A DNA stretch of 37,954 nt from an uncultured Alphaproteobacteria bacterium (GTDB lineage Bacteria; Pseudomonadota; Alphaproteobacteria; Caulobacterales; Caulobacteraceae), in the NCBI GenBank assembly GCA_903930545.1, contig CAIYZB010000384.1, positions 1 to 37,954 on the forward strand, written 5' to 3'. Under the pieces are notes generated by a model, which saw nothing but the letters and a program-made list of their open reading frames with translations, made no database searches and was not told the origin of the DNA. Both the position numbers and the translations under genes were made by a program. Shown piece by piece: positions 19,279 to 28,700 of this stretch (positions within the stretch are counted from its first letter, which is position 1; every line of letters starts with the position of its first letter).

Positions 19279-19772
19279 TGGCCCTTGCCGCAATAGCCAT
19301 TGCAGCCGCCGCCATAGTGACCCCCGGCAAACCTGCCGCCGGTGCTGAACTGGACCGTGGCGGTGGACTTCGAGATGGAAAGCGCGCTGGCCGAGGATGA
19401 GACCATGGCCTGGGAGCCACCCTGGGACCAGGGCTGGGCCCCGCCGCCATAGACCACTACAACCCCGCCGCCATATCCGCCCTGGGGATAGTCGCCGACA
19501 CCGCCATTGAAGGTGAAGCCGGGGGCCAGGGTCAGGCCGCCACATCCCTGATGGCAGGGGGGCGGCGGTGCATGATGGCGACAATGACAGTCCACGGGGC
19601 GCCCATAATGCTGGGCCACGTCACCATAGGTCGGCAGGCTGTAGCCAGCATCCCGGTGGAAATAGGCCTGGTTGGGATAGTGGGCCGGTCCGCCCTGAGG
19701 CGGGTGGGCAGAGGCCATGCCGGCAACAAGGGCCATGGCAAGGCCAGCGGCCAGTCGGGTCATCCAGGTCAT
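19275..19772 (-). CDS. predicted secreted Gly/His/Cys-rich protein
   Basis: Signal peptide MTWMTRLAAGLAMALVAGMASA|HPP; DCHCRHHAPPPPCHQGC and CNGYCGKGH clusters; Gly-rich body. Confidence 0.7.
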   Translation of the reverse strand: MTWMTRLAAGLAMALVAGMASAHPPQGGPAHYPNQAYFHRDAGYSLPTYGDVAQHYGRPVDCHCRHHAPPPPCHQGCGGLTLAPGFTFNGGVGDYPQGGYGGGVVVVYGGGAQPWSQGGSQAMVSSSASALSISKSTATVQFSTGGRFAGGHYGGGCNGYCGKGH

Positions 19773-19875
19773 GAGTGGCTCCGGGTCGAGGATCGTAACC
19801 CTAACGCGGCCTTGACGGTGTCCGCCAAGCCTTGCGTCCCACAGGGGAGCCCAAGGTCCCTTCTGGCGCGATCCC

Positions 19876-20097
19876 TCAGAAGTCGACCGCTATGCCCTTG
19901 CGTTCCCAGTCCCCGAAGCGGGTGGGCTCCGGACCAGCAGGTCCGCCCTGTTCGCCGCTCGGCAAGTCAGCCTTCTCGGCAGCCTGACGCCGGGCCTCGG
20001 CCTCGGCCAGGGCCCTTAGGGCTTCCGGGCTCAGAACCTTGTCCGGATTGGCTCCGGGGGGCGGGTTTGCAGGATCAGTCTCGGCCATGGACCCCAT
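19876..20097 (-). CDS. DUF1674/SDHAF4-like succinate dehydrogenase assembly factor
   Basis: C-terminal GPEPTRFGDWERKGIAVDF matches the DUF1674 signature. Confidence 0.85.
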   Translation of the reverse strand: MGSMAETDPANPPPGANPDKVLSPEALRALAEAEARRQAAEKADLPSGEQGGPAGPEPTRFGDWERKGIAVDF

Positions 20098-20157
20098 CTA
20101 GTCAGGGCTCGGGCCAAATGCCAGCCCTTGCCATTACAGACAGAAGCGGGCACCCCC

Positions 20158-21456
20158 ATGGGTGTGACCGAACCCAGCGAATTTGACCTAGCCGGCCTGC
20201 CCGCCCGTCGCGCAGCCCTTGATCTCCTGACCGCCGCCCTGGCGCGCCGCACGGGCCTGGAGGAGGCTGCCTCCAGCAATGCCTTCAAGGCCCTGGAGCC
20301 CCGGGACCGGGCCTTTGCCCGGGCCCTGGTCCTGGCCACCCTGCGCCATCTCGGCCCCATCGACCGGGCCCTGGACAGCCGCCTGCGCAAGGAACCACCG
20401 GAGAACGTCCATAATATCCTGCGACTGGGCCTGGCCCAGGCCTTTGTCCTGAAGACCCCGCCCCATGCGGCGGTTGGCACCAGTGTCGACCTGGTGGCCA
20501 GCTTCAAGGATGCCCAGACCTTCAAGGGTCTGACCAATGCCATCCTGCGCGGCCTGCTCCGCGAGCCCCCCGACCTCTTTGATCCGGAAGCCCTGGCCGC
20601 GCCCTGGCTCATGGCTCGCTGGCAGGCCGCCTTTGGGCCTGAGGCCGCCCTGGCCATGGCCCGGGTCTTTGCCGAGGAACCGGCAACAGACCTGACCCTG
20701 CTCGGCGAGGGCGGGGCCGCCGATCTGGCCATAGAGCTGGACGCCACCATCCTGACCGGGGGCAGCCTGCGCACTGCCCGGCGCGGGGATGTCTCGGCCT
20801 GGCCGGGTTTCGAAGAAGGCCAGTGGTGGGTCCAGGACGCCAGCGCTGCTGTTCCGGCCCGCCTGCTGGACCTGGGCCCCGGCAAGACCGGTCTCGATCT
20901 CTGCGCAGCACCCGGGGGCAAGACCCTGCAGATGGCTGCGACGGGGGCGGAGATCGTTGCCCTCGACCGCTCCAGTGCCCGGCTGAAGCGGGTCAGCGAA
21001 AACCTCGCCCGCATGGGCCTTGAGGCTGAGGTTGTGACTGCCGAAGCCAGCACCTGGTCCGATACCCGCCAGTTCGATGCGGTGCTTCTGGACGCCCCCT
21101 GCAGCGCCACAGGGACCTACAGGCGCAATCCCGATGTCATGTGGGCGGCCCGGCCAGGGGATATTCCAGCCCTGGCCCTGGTCCAGGCCCGCCTGCTTGA
21201 ATCCGCCACCGACCGGGTCAAGCCAGGCGGTCAGCTGATCTATTGTGTCTGCTCCCTCGAGCCCGAGGAGGGCGAGGCCCAGGTCCAGGCCTTTCTGTCG
21301 CGGACGACCACCTTCAGCCTGGAACCCATCACGGCGGGAGAGGGCGGCTCACCGGTCCAGAGCCGGCTTGAGAACGGTACCCTTCGCATCCTGCCCCACC
21401 ACAGGGACGGCGGCACGGACGGCTTCTTCATTGCCCGGTTCCGCAAGGCCAGCTGA
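20158..21456 (+). CDS. rsmB: RsmB/NOP family 16S rRNA m5C methyltransferase with NusB-like N-terminus
   Basis: GLDLCAAPGGKTLQMA; LLDAPCSATGTYRRNPDVMW; LIYCVCSLEPEEGE. Start at 20128 also possible. Confidence 0.93.
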   Translation: MGVTEPSEFDLAGLPARRAALDLLTAALARRTGLEEAASSNAFKALEPRDRAFARALVLATLRHLGPIDRALDSRLRKEPPENVHNILRLGLAQAFVLKTPPHAAVGTSVDLVASFKDAQTFKGLTNAILRGLLREPPDLFDPEALAAPWLMARWQAAFGPEAALAMARVFAEEPATDLTLLGEGGAADLAIELDATILTGGSLRTARRGDVSAWPGFEEGQWWVQDASAAVPARLLDLGPGKTGLDLCAAPGGKTLQMAATGAEIVALDRSSARLKRVSENLARMGLEAEVVTAEASTWSDTRQFDAVLLDAPCSATGTYRRNPDVMWAARPGDIPALALVQARLLESATDRVKPGGQLIYCVCSLEPEEGEAQVQAFLSRTTTFSLEPITAGEGGSPVQSRLENGTLRILPHHRDGGTDGFFIARFRKAS

Positions 21457-21494
21457 GCCTTGTTCCCGCCTGTTCCTGAGGCTAAGTCGAGTCC

Positions 21495-22154
21495 ATGACC
21501 ACACCGATCATTGCGCCCTCGATCCTTGCCTCCGACTTCGCCCGCCTGGGCGAGGAATGCCGTGCCGTCGAGGCGGCCGGGGCGGACTGGCTGCACATCG
21601 ATGTCATGGACGGCCACTTCGTCCCCAACATCACCCTGGGCCCGGATATCGTGAAGGCGCTTCGGCCCCACGTCTCCATCCCCTTTGATGTCCATCTGAT
21701 GATTGCCCCTGTCGACCCCTATCTGGAGGCCTTTGCCGCCGCCGGGGCCCAGATCATCAGCGTCCATCCCGAGAGCGGGCCTCACCTGAACCGCACTCTC
21801 AAGCGCATCCGCGAGCTGGGCTGCAAGGCCGGGGTGGTTTTCAATCCCTCGACCTCGCCCTCGGTGATCGAGTGGATGATGGACGAGATCGACCTGATCC
21901 TGGTCATGTCCATCAATCCGGGCTTTGGCGGCCAGACCTTCATGCACTCCCAGCTGGCCAAGATCGAAGCCCTGGCCGGGATGATCAAGGCCTCGGGCCG
22001 CGACATCCATCTGGAAGTCGATGGTGGCGTGACCCCGGCGACGGCCCCCCTCTGCGTCGCGGCAGGGGCCACGGCCCTGGTGGCCGGGACCGCCGTGTTC
22101 AAGGGCGGCCCCGAGGCCTATGCCGCCAATATCCGTGCCCTGAAGGGTGGCTAG
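21495..22154 (+). CDS. rpe: ribulose-phosphate 3-epimerase
   Basis: IIAPSILASDFARLGEECRAVEAAGADWLHIDVMDGHFVPNITLGPDIV; MSINPGFGGQTFM; EVDGGV. Confidence 0.98.
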   Translation: MTTPIIAPSILASDFARLGEECRAVEAAGADWLHIDVMDGHFVPNITLGPDIVKALRPHVSIPFDVHLMIAPVDPYLEAFAAAGAQIISVHPESGPHLNRTLKRIRELGCKAGVVFNPSTSPSVIEWMMDEIDLILVMSINPGFGGQTFMHSQLAKIEALAGMIKASGRDIHLEVDGGVTPATAPLCVAAGATALVAGTAVFKGGPEAYAANIRALKGG

Positions 22155-22160
22155 GACGCC

Positions 22161-23888
22161 ATGGCCGGCACGCTTCCGGCGCTGACGACCCTGCCAGGGG
22201 GGCTGACCGCCCTGGCCCTCTGGCGCGGTGCGTCCCGTCAGCTGCGCCGGGAATGGGCCGGTTCGCCCATGCATCGCTGGACCCTGACCCGACCCCGGCC
22301 GGACGGCCTCGCGGCCAGACCCCGCGATCCCCGTCCCGCCGATGTCGCCGCCGGCCGCATGATCCTGGACGGCCGCTATCTGATGGGCGGCGGGACCCTG
22401 GAGACTGGCCGGCGCGGCGATCCCTGGGATCGCCCCAGCCCCAATCGCCGTTTCGCCCAGGCCCTGCATCGGTTCGAGTGGCTGCCTGACCTTCTGGCCA
22501 CGGGCACGGAGGGCGCCGCCGAGGCCCTGAGACTGCAACTGGAATGGGCGCGGATATTCGGCCGCTGGAACGGCTTTTCCTGGTCCCAGGACATCCTGGA
22601 ATATCGGGTCTTCAACCTAGCCTGCGGGATCCAGGCCATGGCGTCTCGCGCCTCCGATGTGGAGGCCGCCCAGATCACCCTCGACCTGGCCCGCCAGGCT
22701 CGCCACCTGCTCACGGCCATAGACGGGCCGGTCAGGGCGGCGGAACAGTCCGTGGCCGCCACCCTTGCCGGAACGGTCCTGGCCGGAGAGGCCGGGGAAC
22801 TCCTGGTGGATGCCGGCCTGCTGCGCCTGGAACGGGCCCTCTATGAGACCGTGCGGCCGGACGGGGGTCATGCCTCGCGCTCGGCCATGGCGGCCCTGGA
22901 CCTTTTGCTGGACCTTCAAGCCCTGGACGAGGCCCTGGTCCAGAGGGGCGTCGCCCCGCCCGAGGAGATGATGCGGGCCATGGACCGGCTCAGCGGTGCC
23001 GTGCGGTTCTTCACCCTCAGCGACGGTGCCCTGCCCAATCTGCAGGGCGGAGAAGCCTGCCAGCCTGACTATGTTGCGGCCGCCCGCTGTAACCAGGACA
23101 GCGCGGCGCGTCCGCCCTCGGCCCGCAATGGCTATCAGCGCCTGGAGGCCCGCAGCCTGCAGGTCCTGGCCGATGCCGCGCCCCCCGCCACCGGGGCCTG
23201 GAGCGTGACCGCCTGCGCCCAGCCCCTGGCCATCGAGGTCCTGGCCGGCGGTCGCCGACTGGTCAGTGCCTGTGGCTGGACTCCGGAGGCCCAAGGGCCC
23301 CAGGCCATGCGTCTGGTGGATGCGGCCTCAAGTGCCTCATTCGCTGACATGGCCTGTGGCGAGCCACTTCGGGGTTTCCGGGCCGCGGCCCTTGGGCCAC
23401 GTCTGGTGGATGCCGACTATGAGGTCGAGGCCCGACGCCATGAGGCCCCGGGTGCCCTGTGGCTGGAGCTTTCGCACAATGGCTGGGAGCGGCGGTTCAA
23501 TCTGCGCCATGACCGGCGGCTCTATCTGGACCTGGCCGCCGACGAACTGCGGGGCGAGGACCGGTTTGTCCCCACAGGGCCGGAACCCACAACTCCGGAA
23601 GGGCGGCGCTTCATCCCCTTCATGGTCCGCTTCCACGTCCCGCCCAATGTCCAGGCCAGTCTGGCGCGGGACGGCAAGAGTGTCCTGCTCAAGACCGAGG
23701 GCGATGGCCATGGCTGGTGGCTGCGCAATGATGCCCGGGAGGTCGCCCTGGAATCCTCGGTCTTCTTCGAGGATGGCCAGGCCCGCCGCTCCCAGCAGAT
23801 CGTTCTGCGGGGCCAGGCGCGTCTGGATTCCGGGGCCCGGGTGCGCTGGAAGCTGGCGGCGGCCGAAGCCTGGCCGCCCCCGCATTGA
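22161..23888 (+). CDS. heparinase II/III family protein
   Basis: LLATGTEGAAEALRLQLEWARIFGRWNGFSWSQDILEYRVFNLACGIQAM and C-terminal beta-rich region (LWLELSHNGWERRFNLRHDRRLYLDLAADELRGEDRF). Confidence 0.88.
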   Translation: MAGTLPALTTLPGGLTALALWRGASRQLRREWAGSPMHRWTLTRPRPDGLAARPRDPRPADVAAGRMILDGRYLMGGGTLETGRRGDPWDRPSPNRRFAQALHRFEWLPDLLATGTEGAAEALRLQLEWARIFGRWNGFSWSQDILEYRVFNLACGIQAMASRASDVEAAQITLDLARQARHLLTAIDGPVRAAEQSVAATLAGTVLAGEAGELLVDAGLLRLERALYETVRPDGGHASRSAMAALDLLLDLQALDEALVQRGVAPPEEMMRAMDRLSGAVRFFTLSDGALPNLQGGEACQPDYVAAARCNQDSAARPPSARNGYQRLEARSLQVLADAAPPATGAWSVTACAQPLAIEVLAGGRRLVSACGWTPEAQGPQAMRLVDAASSASFADMACGEPLRGFRAAALGPRLVDADYEVEARRHEAPGALWLELSHNGWERRFNLRHDRRLYLDLAADELRGEDRFVPTGPEPTTPEGRRFIPFMVRFHVPPNVQASLARDGKSVLLKTEGDGHGWWLRNDAREVALESSVFFEDGQARRSQQIVLRGQARLDSGARVRWKLAAAEAWPPPH

Positions 23889-23918
23889 CGGTTCCCACCT
23901 GAGCGCGTAGAGCGCCCC

Positions 23919-23994
23919 ATCCGCAGTGACTGGCGATTTGAAGGTGGGCGACCACCGGGGAGCTGGCGGATCAAGACCGCCGCGCGCCTGGGCA
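23919..23994 (+). promoter_or_regulatory. ZTP (pfl motif) riboswitch upstream of purH
   Basis: ATCCGCAGTGACTGGCG...GCGACCACCGGGGAGCTGGCGGAT...CCGCGCGCCTGGGCA. P1 ATCCGC (23919-23924) pairs with GCGGAT (23966-23971); conserved GTGACTGGCG, CCACCGGGGAGC and CGCCTGGGC elements present. Confidence 0.92.
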
Positions 23995-24024
23995 TTTTCC
24001 TGACTGACTTCAAGGAGAGTGCCT

Positions 24025-25638
24025 GTGCCTGCAGCCCCCGACTTCCCCGCCGCCCCCGATCGCGCCGCCCCCAAACGGGCCCTGATCTCCGTCTCCGACA
24101 AGACCGGCCTGATCGAGGCCGCCCGCACCCTGGCGGGCCTCGGGGTTGAGCTGGTCTCTACAGGGGGAACCCGCAAGGCCATCGCCGATGCCGGACTGCC
24201 GGTGAAGGACATTTCCGACCTCACGGGCTTTCCGGAAATGATGGATGGCCGGGTCAAGACCCTGCATCCGGTGGTCCATGGCGGCCTTCTGGCGGTACGC
24301 GGTGCCCCCGACCATGCCCAGGCCATGGCCGAACACGGGATCGGCGGCATCGATATCGTCTATGTGAACCTCTATCCCTTCGAATCCACCGTGGCCGCTG
24401 GCGGCGACTTCGAGACCTGTGTCGAGAATATCGACATCGGCGGTCCCGCCATGATCCGCTCGGCGGCCAAGAACCACGGCTATGTGGCGGTCTGCACCGA
24501 ACTGGCGGACCTAGAAGAGGTGCTTGCGGAACTCACGGCCAGCGGCACCACGGGCCTGGCCCTGCGCAAGACCCTGGCCGCCCGGGCCTATGCCCGCACG
24601 GCGGCCTATGATGCGGCCATCTCAGCCTGGTTTGCGCTGTCCCTTGAGGATGCCGCCCCGCGCCGCCGGGCCTTTGCCGGCAAGCTGGTCCAGACCATGC
24701 GCTATGGCGAAAACCCCCATCAGGCGGCGGCCTTCTATGCCGACGAGACGCCGCGCACCGGCGTGGCTACGGCCCGCCAGCTCCAGGGCAAGGCTCTGTC
24801 CTACAACAATATTGCCGATACCGACGCGGCCATTGAACTGGTCTCGGAATTCGATCCCGCCGCCAGTGCCGCTGTGGCCATCATCAAACACGCCAATCCC
24901 TGCGGCGTGGCCCTGGGCGATGACCTGAAGAGCGCCTATGAGCGGGCCCTTCAGTGTGACTCGGTCTCGGCCTTTGGCGGGATCGTGGCGGTGAACCGCC
25001 GTCTGGATGCCGCCGCGGCCCGGGAAATCATCAAGATCTTCACCGAGGTGGTGGTGGCCCCCGATGCAGACGAGGACGCCATTGCCCTCTTCGCCAAGAA
25101 GAAGGACCTGCGCCTGCTCCTGACCGGGGGGCTTGCCGATCCCCAGGCACCGGGAGACCTGTTCAAGCAGGTGGCCGGGGGTTTCCTGGTCCAGAGCCGC
25201 GACACGGCCCGGATCACCGCCGCCGATCTGAAGATCGTCACCAAGCGCCAGCCGACGGAAACCGAAGTGCGCGACATGCTCTTTGCCTTCACCGTGGCAA
25301 AGCACGTGAAGTCCAATGCCATTGTCTATGCCCGGGATGGTCAGACGGCCGGCATCGGGGCCGGTCAGATGAACCGCAAGGACTCCGCCCGCATCGCAGC
25401 CATCCGTGCGGGCGAGGCGGCGGAAACCGCTGGGCTGGCCCAGTCCCTCGCCAAGGGCTCGGCCTGCGCCTCAGACGCCTTCTTCCCCTTTGCCGATGGC
25501 CTCATCCAGGCCGCAGAGGCAGGGGCCACGGCCGTTATCCAGCCCGGTGGCTCGATCCGCGATGCCGAGGTCATTGCCGCTGCCGATGAGGCCGGCCTGA
25601 CCATGGCCTTCACCGGCATCCGGGTCTTCCGCCACTAG
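24025..25638 (+). CDS. purH: bifunctional AICAR formyltransferase/IMP cyclohydrolase
   Basis: [36 protein letters not shown]-like [35 protein letters not shown]; ends GIRVFRH. GTG 24025 is well spaced from AAGGAGA; GTG 24019 also in frame. Confidence 0.97.
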   Translation: MPAAPDFPAAPDRAAPKRALISVSDKTGLIEAARTLAGLGVELVSTGGTRKAIADAGLPVKDISDLTGFPEMMDGRVKTLHPVVHGGLLAVRGAPDHAQAMAEHGIGGIDIVYVNLYPFESTVAAGGDFETCVENIDIGGPAMIRSAAKNHGYVAVCTELADLEEVLAELTASGTTGLALRKTLAARAYARTAAYDAAISAWFALSLEDAAPRRRAFAGKLVQTMRYGENPHQAAAFYADETPRTGVATARQLQGKALSYNNIADTDAAIELVSEFDPAASAAVAIIKHANPCGVALGDDLKSAYERALQCDSVSAFGGIVAVNRRLDAAAAREIIKIFTEVVVAPDADEDAIALFAKKKDLRLLLTGGLADPQAPGDLFKQVAGGFLVQSRDTARITAADLKIVTKRQPTETEVRDMLFAFTVAKHVKSNAIVYARDGQTAGIGAGQMNRKDSARIAAIRAGEAAETAGLAQSLAKGSACASDAFFPFADGLIQAAEAGATAVIQPGGSIRDAEVIAAADEAGLTMAFTGIRVFRH

Positions 25639-25687
25639 AGCATTTTCCGATAAGTGTGAAACGGTTATCGGATCGAAAAATGCTCTA
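25636..25687. repeat. palindromic intergenic element 1, overlapping the purH stop codon
   Basis: TAGAGCATTTTCCGATAA ... TTATCGGATCGAAAAATGCTCTA inverted arms. Confidence 0.85.
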
Positions 25688-25698
25688 ACAATTTGAAT

Positions 25699-25750
25699 TA
25701 GAGCCCTTTTTATCCGACCAGACGGATCCGTCTGATCGGAAAGGGCTCTA
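25699..25750. repeat. palindromic intergenic element 2, overlapping the glutamate dehydrogenase stop codon
   Basis: TAGAGCCCTTTTTATCCGACCAGACGGATCCGTCTGATCGGAAAGGGCTCTA, near-perfect inverted repeat centred on GGATCC. Confidence 0.88.
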
Positions 25751-28700
25751 GCCCTTTTTCTTGCGGGGATGGGCGGTGGTCTCGGCCACCAGCTCTCGCA
25801 AGGCTGCATTGGCAATGGTAAGCTTGGCAAAGCTCCAGACTCCCCCCGCCGCCTCGATCTCGGTGGTGGCGCGGGTGGCCTGGGTGGTGGCGTCGTGGTG
25901 CAGGCTGGTCCAGCTGGTCACGGTCTTTCTGGCGGCCTCCAGGTTCGACCCGGCCTGCTCATTGCCGGCAAAGGCCATGACCGCCCGGGTCAGGGCGGCC
26001 TGCTCTCCCAGCAATTCTTCCATGAGGCGACGCACGGCTGTGCGCTCGAAACTGTCCCCGGGGCGGAAAGCTCCGGCGGCGGCCCTCAGACGGTCAAAGC
26101 CCATGGCGGCCCCCACCTGGTGATAGAGCCGCGCCACGGATCCCAGACTCCAGCTTGAGGCATCGGCTAGGTCCACCAGATCCACGGCGACCGTCAGGGG
26201 CTGGAGACAGGCTACAGCTTCAGCCAGGGCTCTCGGGGCCCCGGCGGTGACCAGGGCCTCGGCCTCAGCCTGGCTGCGCGCCTGTTCCACAGGCGACAGG
26301 ATGGCGGTGCCCAGCTTCTTCAGGGTTGCGGTGCCCGGGCCATAGCGCCGGATCAGATCATTGATATGGCCGCCTTCACGGGCGGCACGACGGGCCAGCC
26401 AGAAGGTCTCGCCTCTCAGGACCCGGACCAACTGGGCATAGAGGGCCATCTGGGCCGGGGCGGGGATCTGGCCATCCAGGGCGCCCACCTGATCCCAGAC
26501 GCGGGGCAGGTCGAGGACGACCTTTGCGGCCTCATAGCCGGTGACAAAGGCCCGTACGTCACAGGCCGCCGCCGCCATCAGCCGTCCTGGGAAGGAGGGA
26601 CCACAACGATTGACCACGTCATTGGCGATCACCGTGGCGATGATATCGGGCCTCAGGCGGTGGCGCTGGATGGCGGCTTCGTATTTCCGCAAGGGCTTTG
26701 GGAAATAGGCCAGGAGGGTGTCCTCCAGCCAGGGGTCATCCGGCACGGCGGAGCCGACGATCTCCCGCGACAGCTCCAGCTTGCCATAGGCAAGGAGGAC
26801 AGCCTCCTCCGGACGCGTCAGACCCTGTCCGGCCTGTCGCCGATCGGCCAGGACACCATTGTCCGGCAGCCCCTCCACCCCCCGGTCCAGGCGCCCGGCC
26901 GTTTCCAGCTGGATCATGAAGCGGGAATGGGCGGCCAGTTCCTGGGGGGCTTCCTGGTCCATCAAGGACAGGGCCAGGGTCTGGCCATAGTTGTGGGCCA
27001 GGACGTGGCTGGCCACATCATCGGTCATGGATTTCAGCAGGCGGTCCCGCTTGGGCCGGTCTAGTACGCCCGTACGCTCAAGCACCCCGGTGACGATCTT
27101 GATATTGACCTCGTGGTCGGAGCTGTCGACCCCGGCGGAATTGTCGATGGCGTCGGTATTGATCCGCCCACCGGCCCGGGCAAACTCGATGCGCCCGGCC
27201 TGGGTCAGGCCCAGATTGGCCCCTTCGCCGACGACCTTGACCCTCAGGTCCGATCCATTGACCCGGATGGCGTCATTGGCCTTGTCCCCGGCCTCCATCT
27301 GGGTCTCGCCCCTGGCCTTCACATAGGTGCCTATGCCGCCGAGATAGAGGAGCTCGGCCGGGGCCTTGAGAATGGCGGTCATCAGGTCATTGGGGCTGAC
27401 ACTTTCCCCGGTCAGGCTCAGCAGGCTGCGGATCTCGGGGGTCAGGGGGATGGATTTCAGGCTGCGGGCAAAGACCCCGCCGCCCTTCGAAATGGCCTTG
27501 CGGTCATAGTCATCCCAGGACGAGCGCGGCAGGGCAAACATCCGGGTCCGTTCGGCAAAGGACTTCGCCACATCCGGATCGGGGTCGATGAAGATGTGGC
27601 GATGGTCAAAGGCCGCCAGAAGCCGGGTCTGGGTCGAGAGCAGCATGCCATTGCCGAAGACGTCGCCAGACATGTCGCCGACCCCGACCACGCTGAAGGG
27701 CTCGGCCTGGATGTCCTTGCCCAGTTCGCGGAAGTGGCGCTTGACCGCCTCCCAGGCCCCCCGGGCCGTGATCCCCATGACCTTGTGGTCATAGCCCGCC
27801 GAGCCACCGGAGGCGAAGGCATCCCCAAGCCAGAAGCCATAGTCCTGGGCTATGCCATTGGCGATGTCGGAGAAGGTGGCCGTGCCCTTGTCGGCGGCGA
27901 CCACGAGATAGGGGTCATCTCCGTCATGGACCACGGTGCGGTCGGGATGGATCACCTTGCCCTCTGGGGTCAGGTTGTCGGTGATGTCCAGCAGGCCGGA
28001 TAGGAAGGTGCGATAGGCGCGGATGGCCTCGTTCCGCACCGCCTCGGCCGAGCCGCCCTTGGGCAGCTGCTTGGGATAGAAGCCGCCCTTGGAGCCCACG
28101 GGCACGATCACGGCATTCTTTACCTGCTGGGCCTTGGCAAGACCCAGGACCTCGGTGCGGAAGTCATCACGGCGATCAGACCACCTCAGGCCACCCCGGG
28201 CCACGGGTCCGAACCTCAGATGGACGCCCTCTACATGGGTCGCCCAGACAAAGATCTCGCGATAGGGCTTGGGCAGGGGCAGGTCGGCCAGCTGACCCGA
28301 GGCCACCTTGAAGGAGATATAGGGTCTGGGCTGCCCGTCGGGGCCCAGCTGGTAATAGTTGGTCCTCTGGATGGCATTGACCAGCAGGGCCAGGCGGCGA
28401 AGCACCCGGTCATCATCCAGGCTGTCCACATGCTGCAGGGCCTCGGTGATCTCGGCCATGACAGCCTGACCCTGGGCCTGACGCTCGGCGATGGTGGCCT
28501 GGATGGCGGGGTGGAAGCGGGTCCTGAACAGGTCCAGGATCAGGCGCGCCACACCGGGATGGTTGGACAGGGCCTGTTCCTGCACCCTCTGGCTGGGATC
28601 CAGGCCCGACTGGCCGCGATAGCGGGCCAGGGCCCGCATCAGGGCTGCTTCCCGCCAGGACAGGGACAGTTCCATGACCAGACGGTTGAAACCGTCGCTC

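Noticed and set aside
22161-23888. Possible polysaccharide or novel biosynthetic cluster around the heparinase-like gene
   Set aside because: Neighbours are rsmB, rpe and purH; no glycosyltransferases or exporters, and as I recall this order is common in Caulobacterales.
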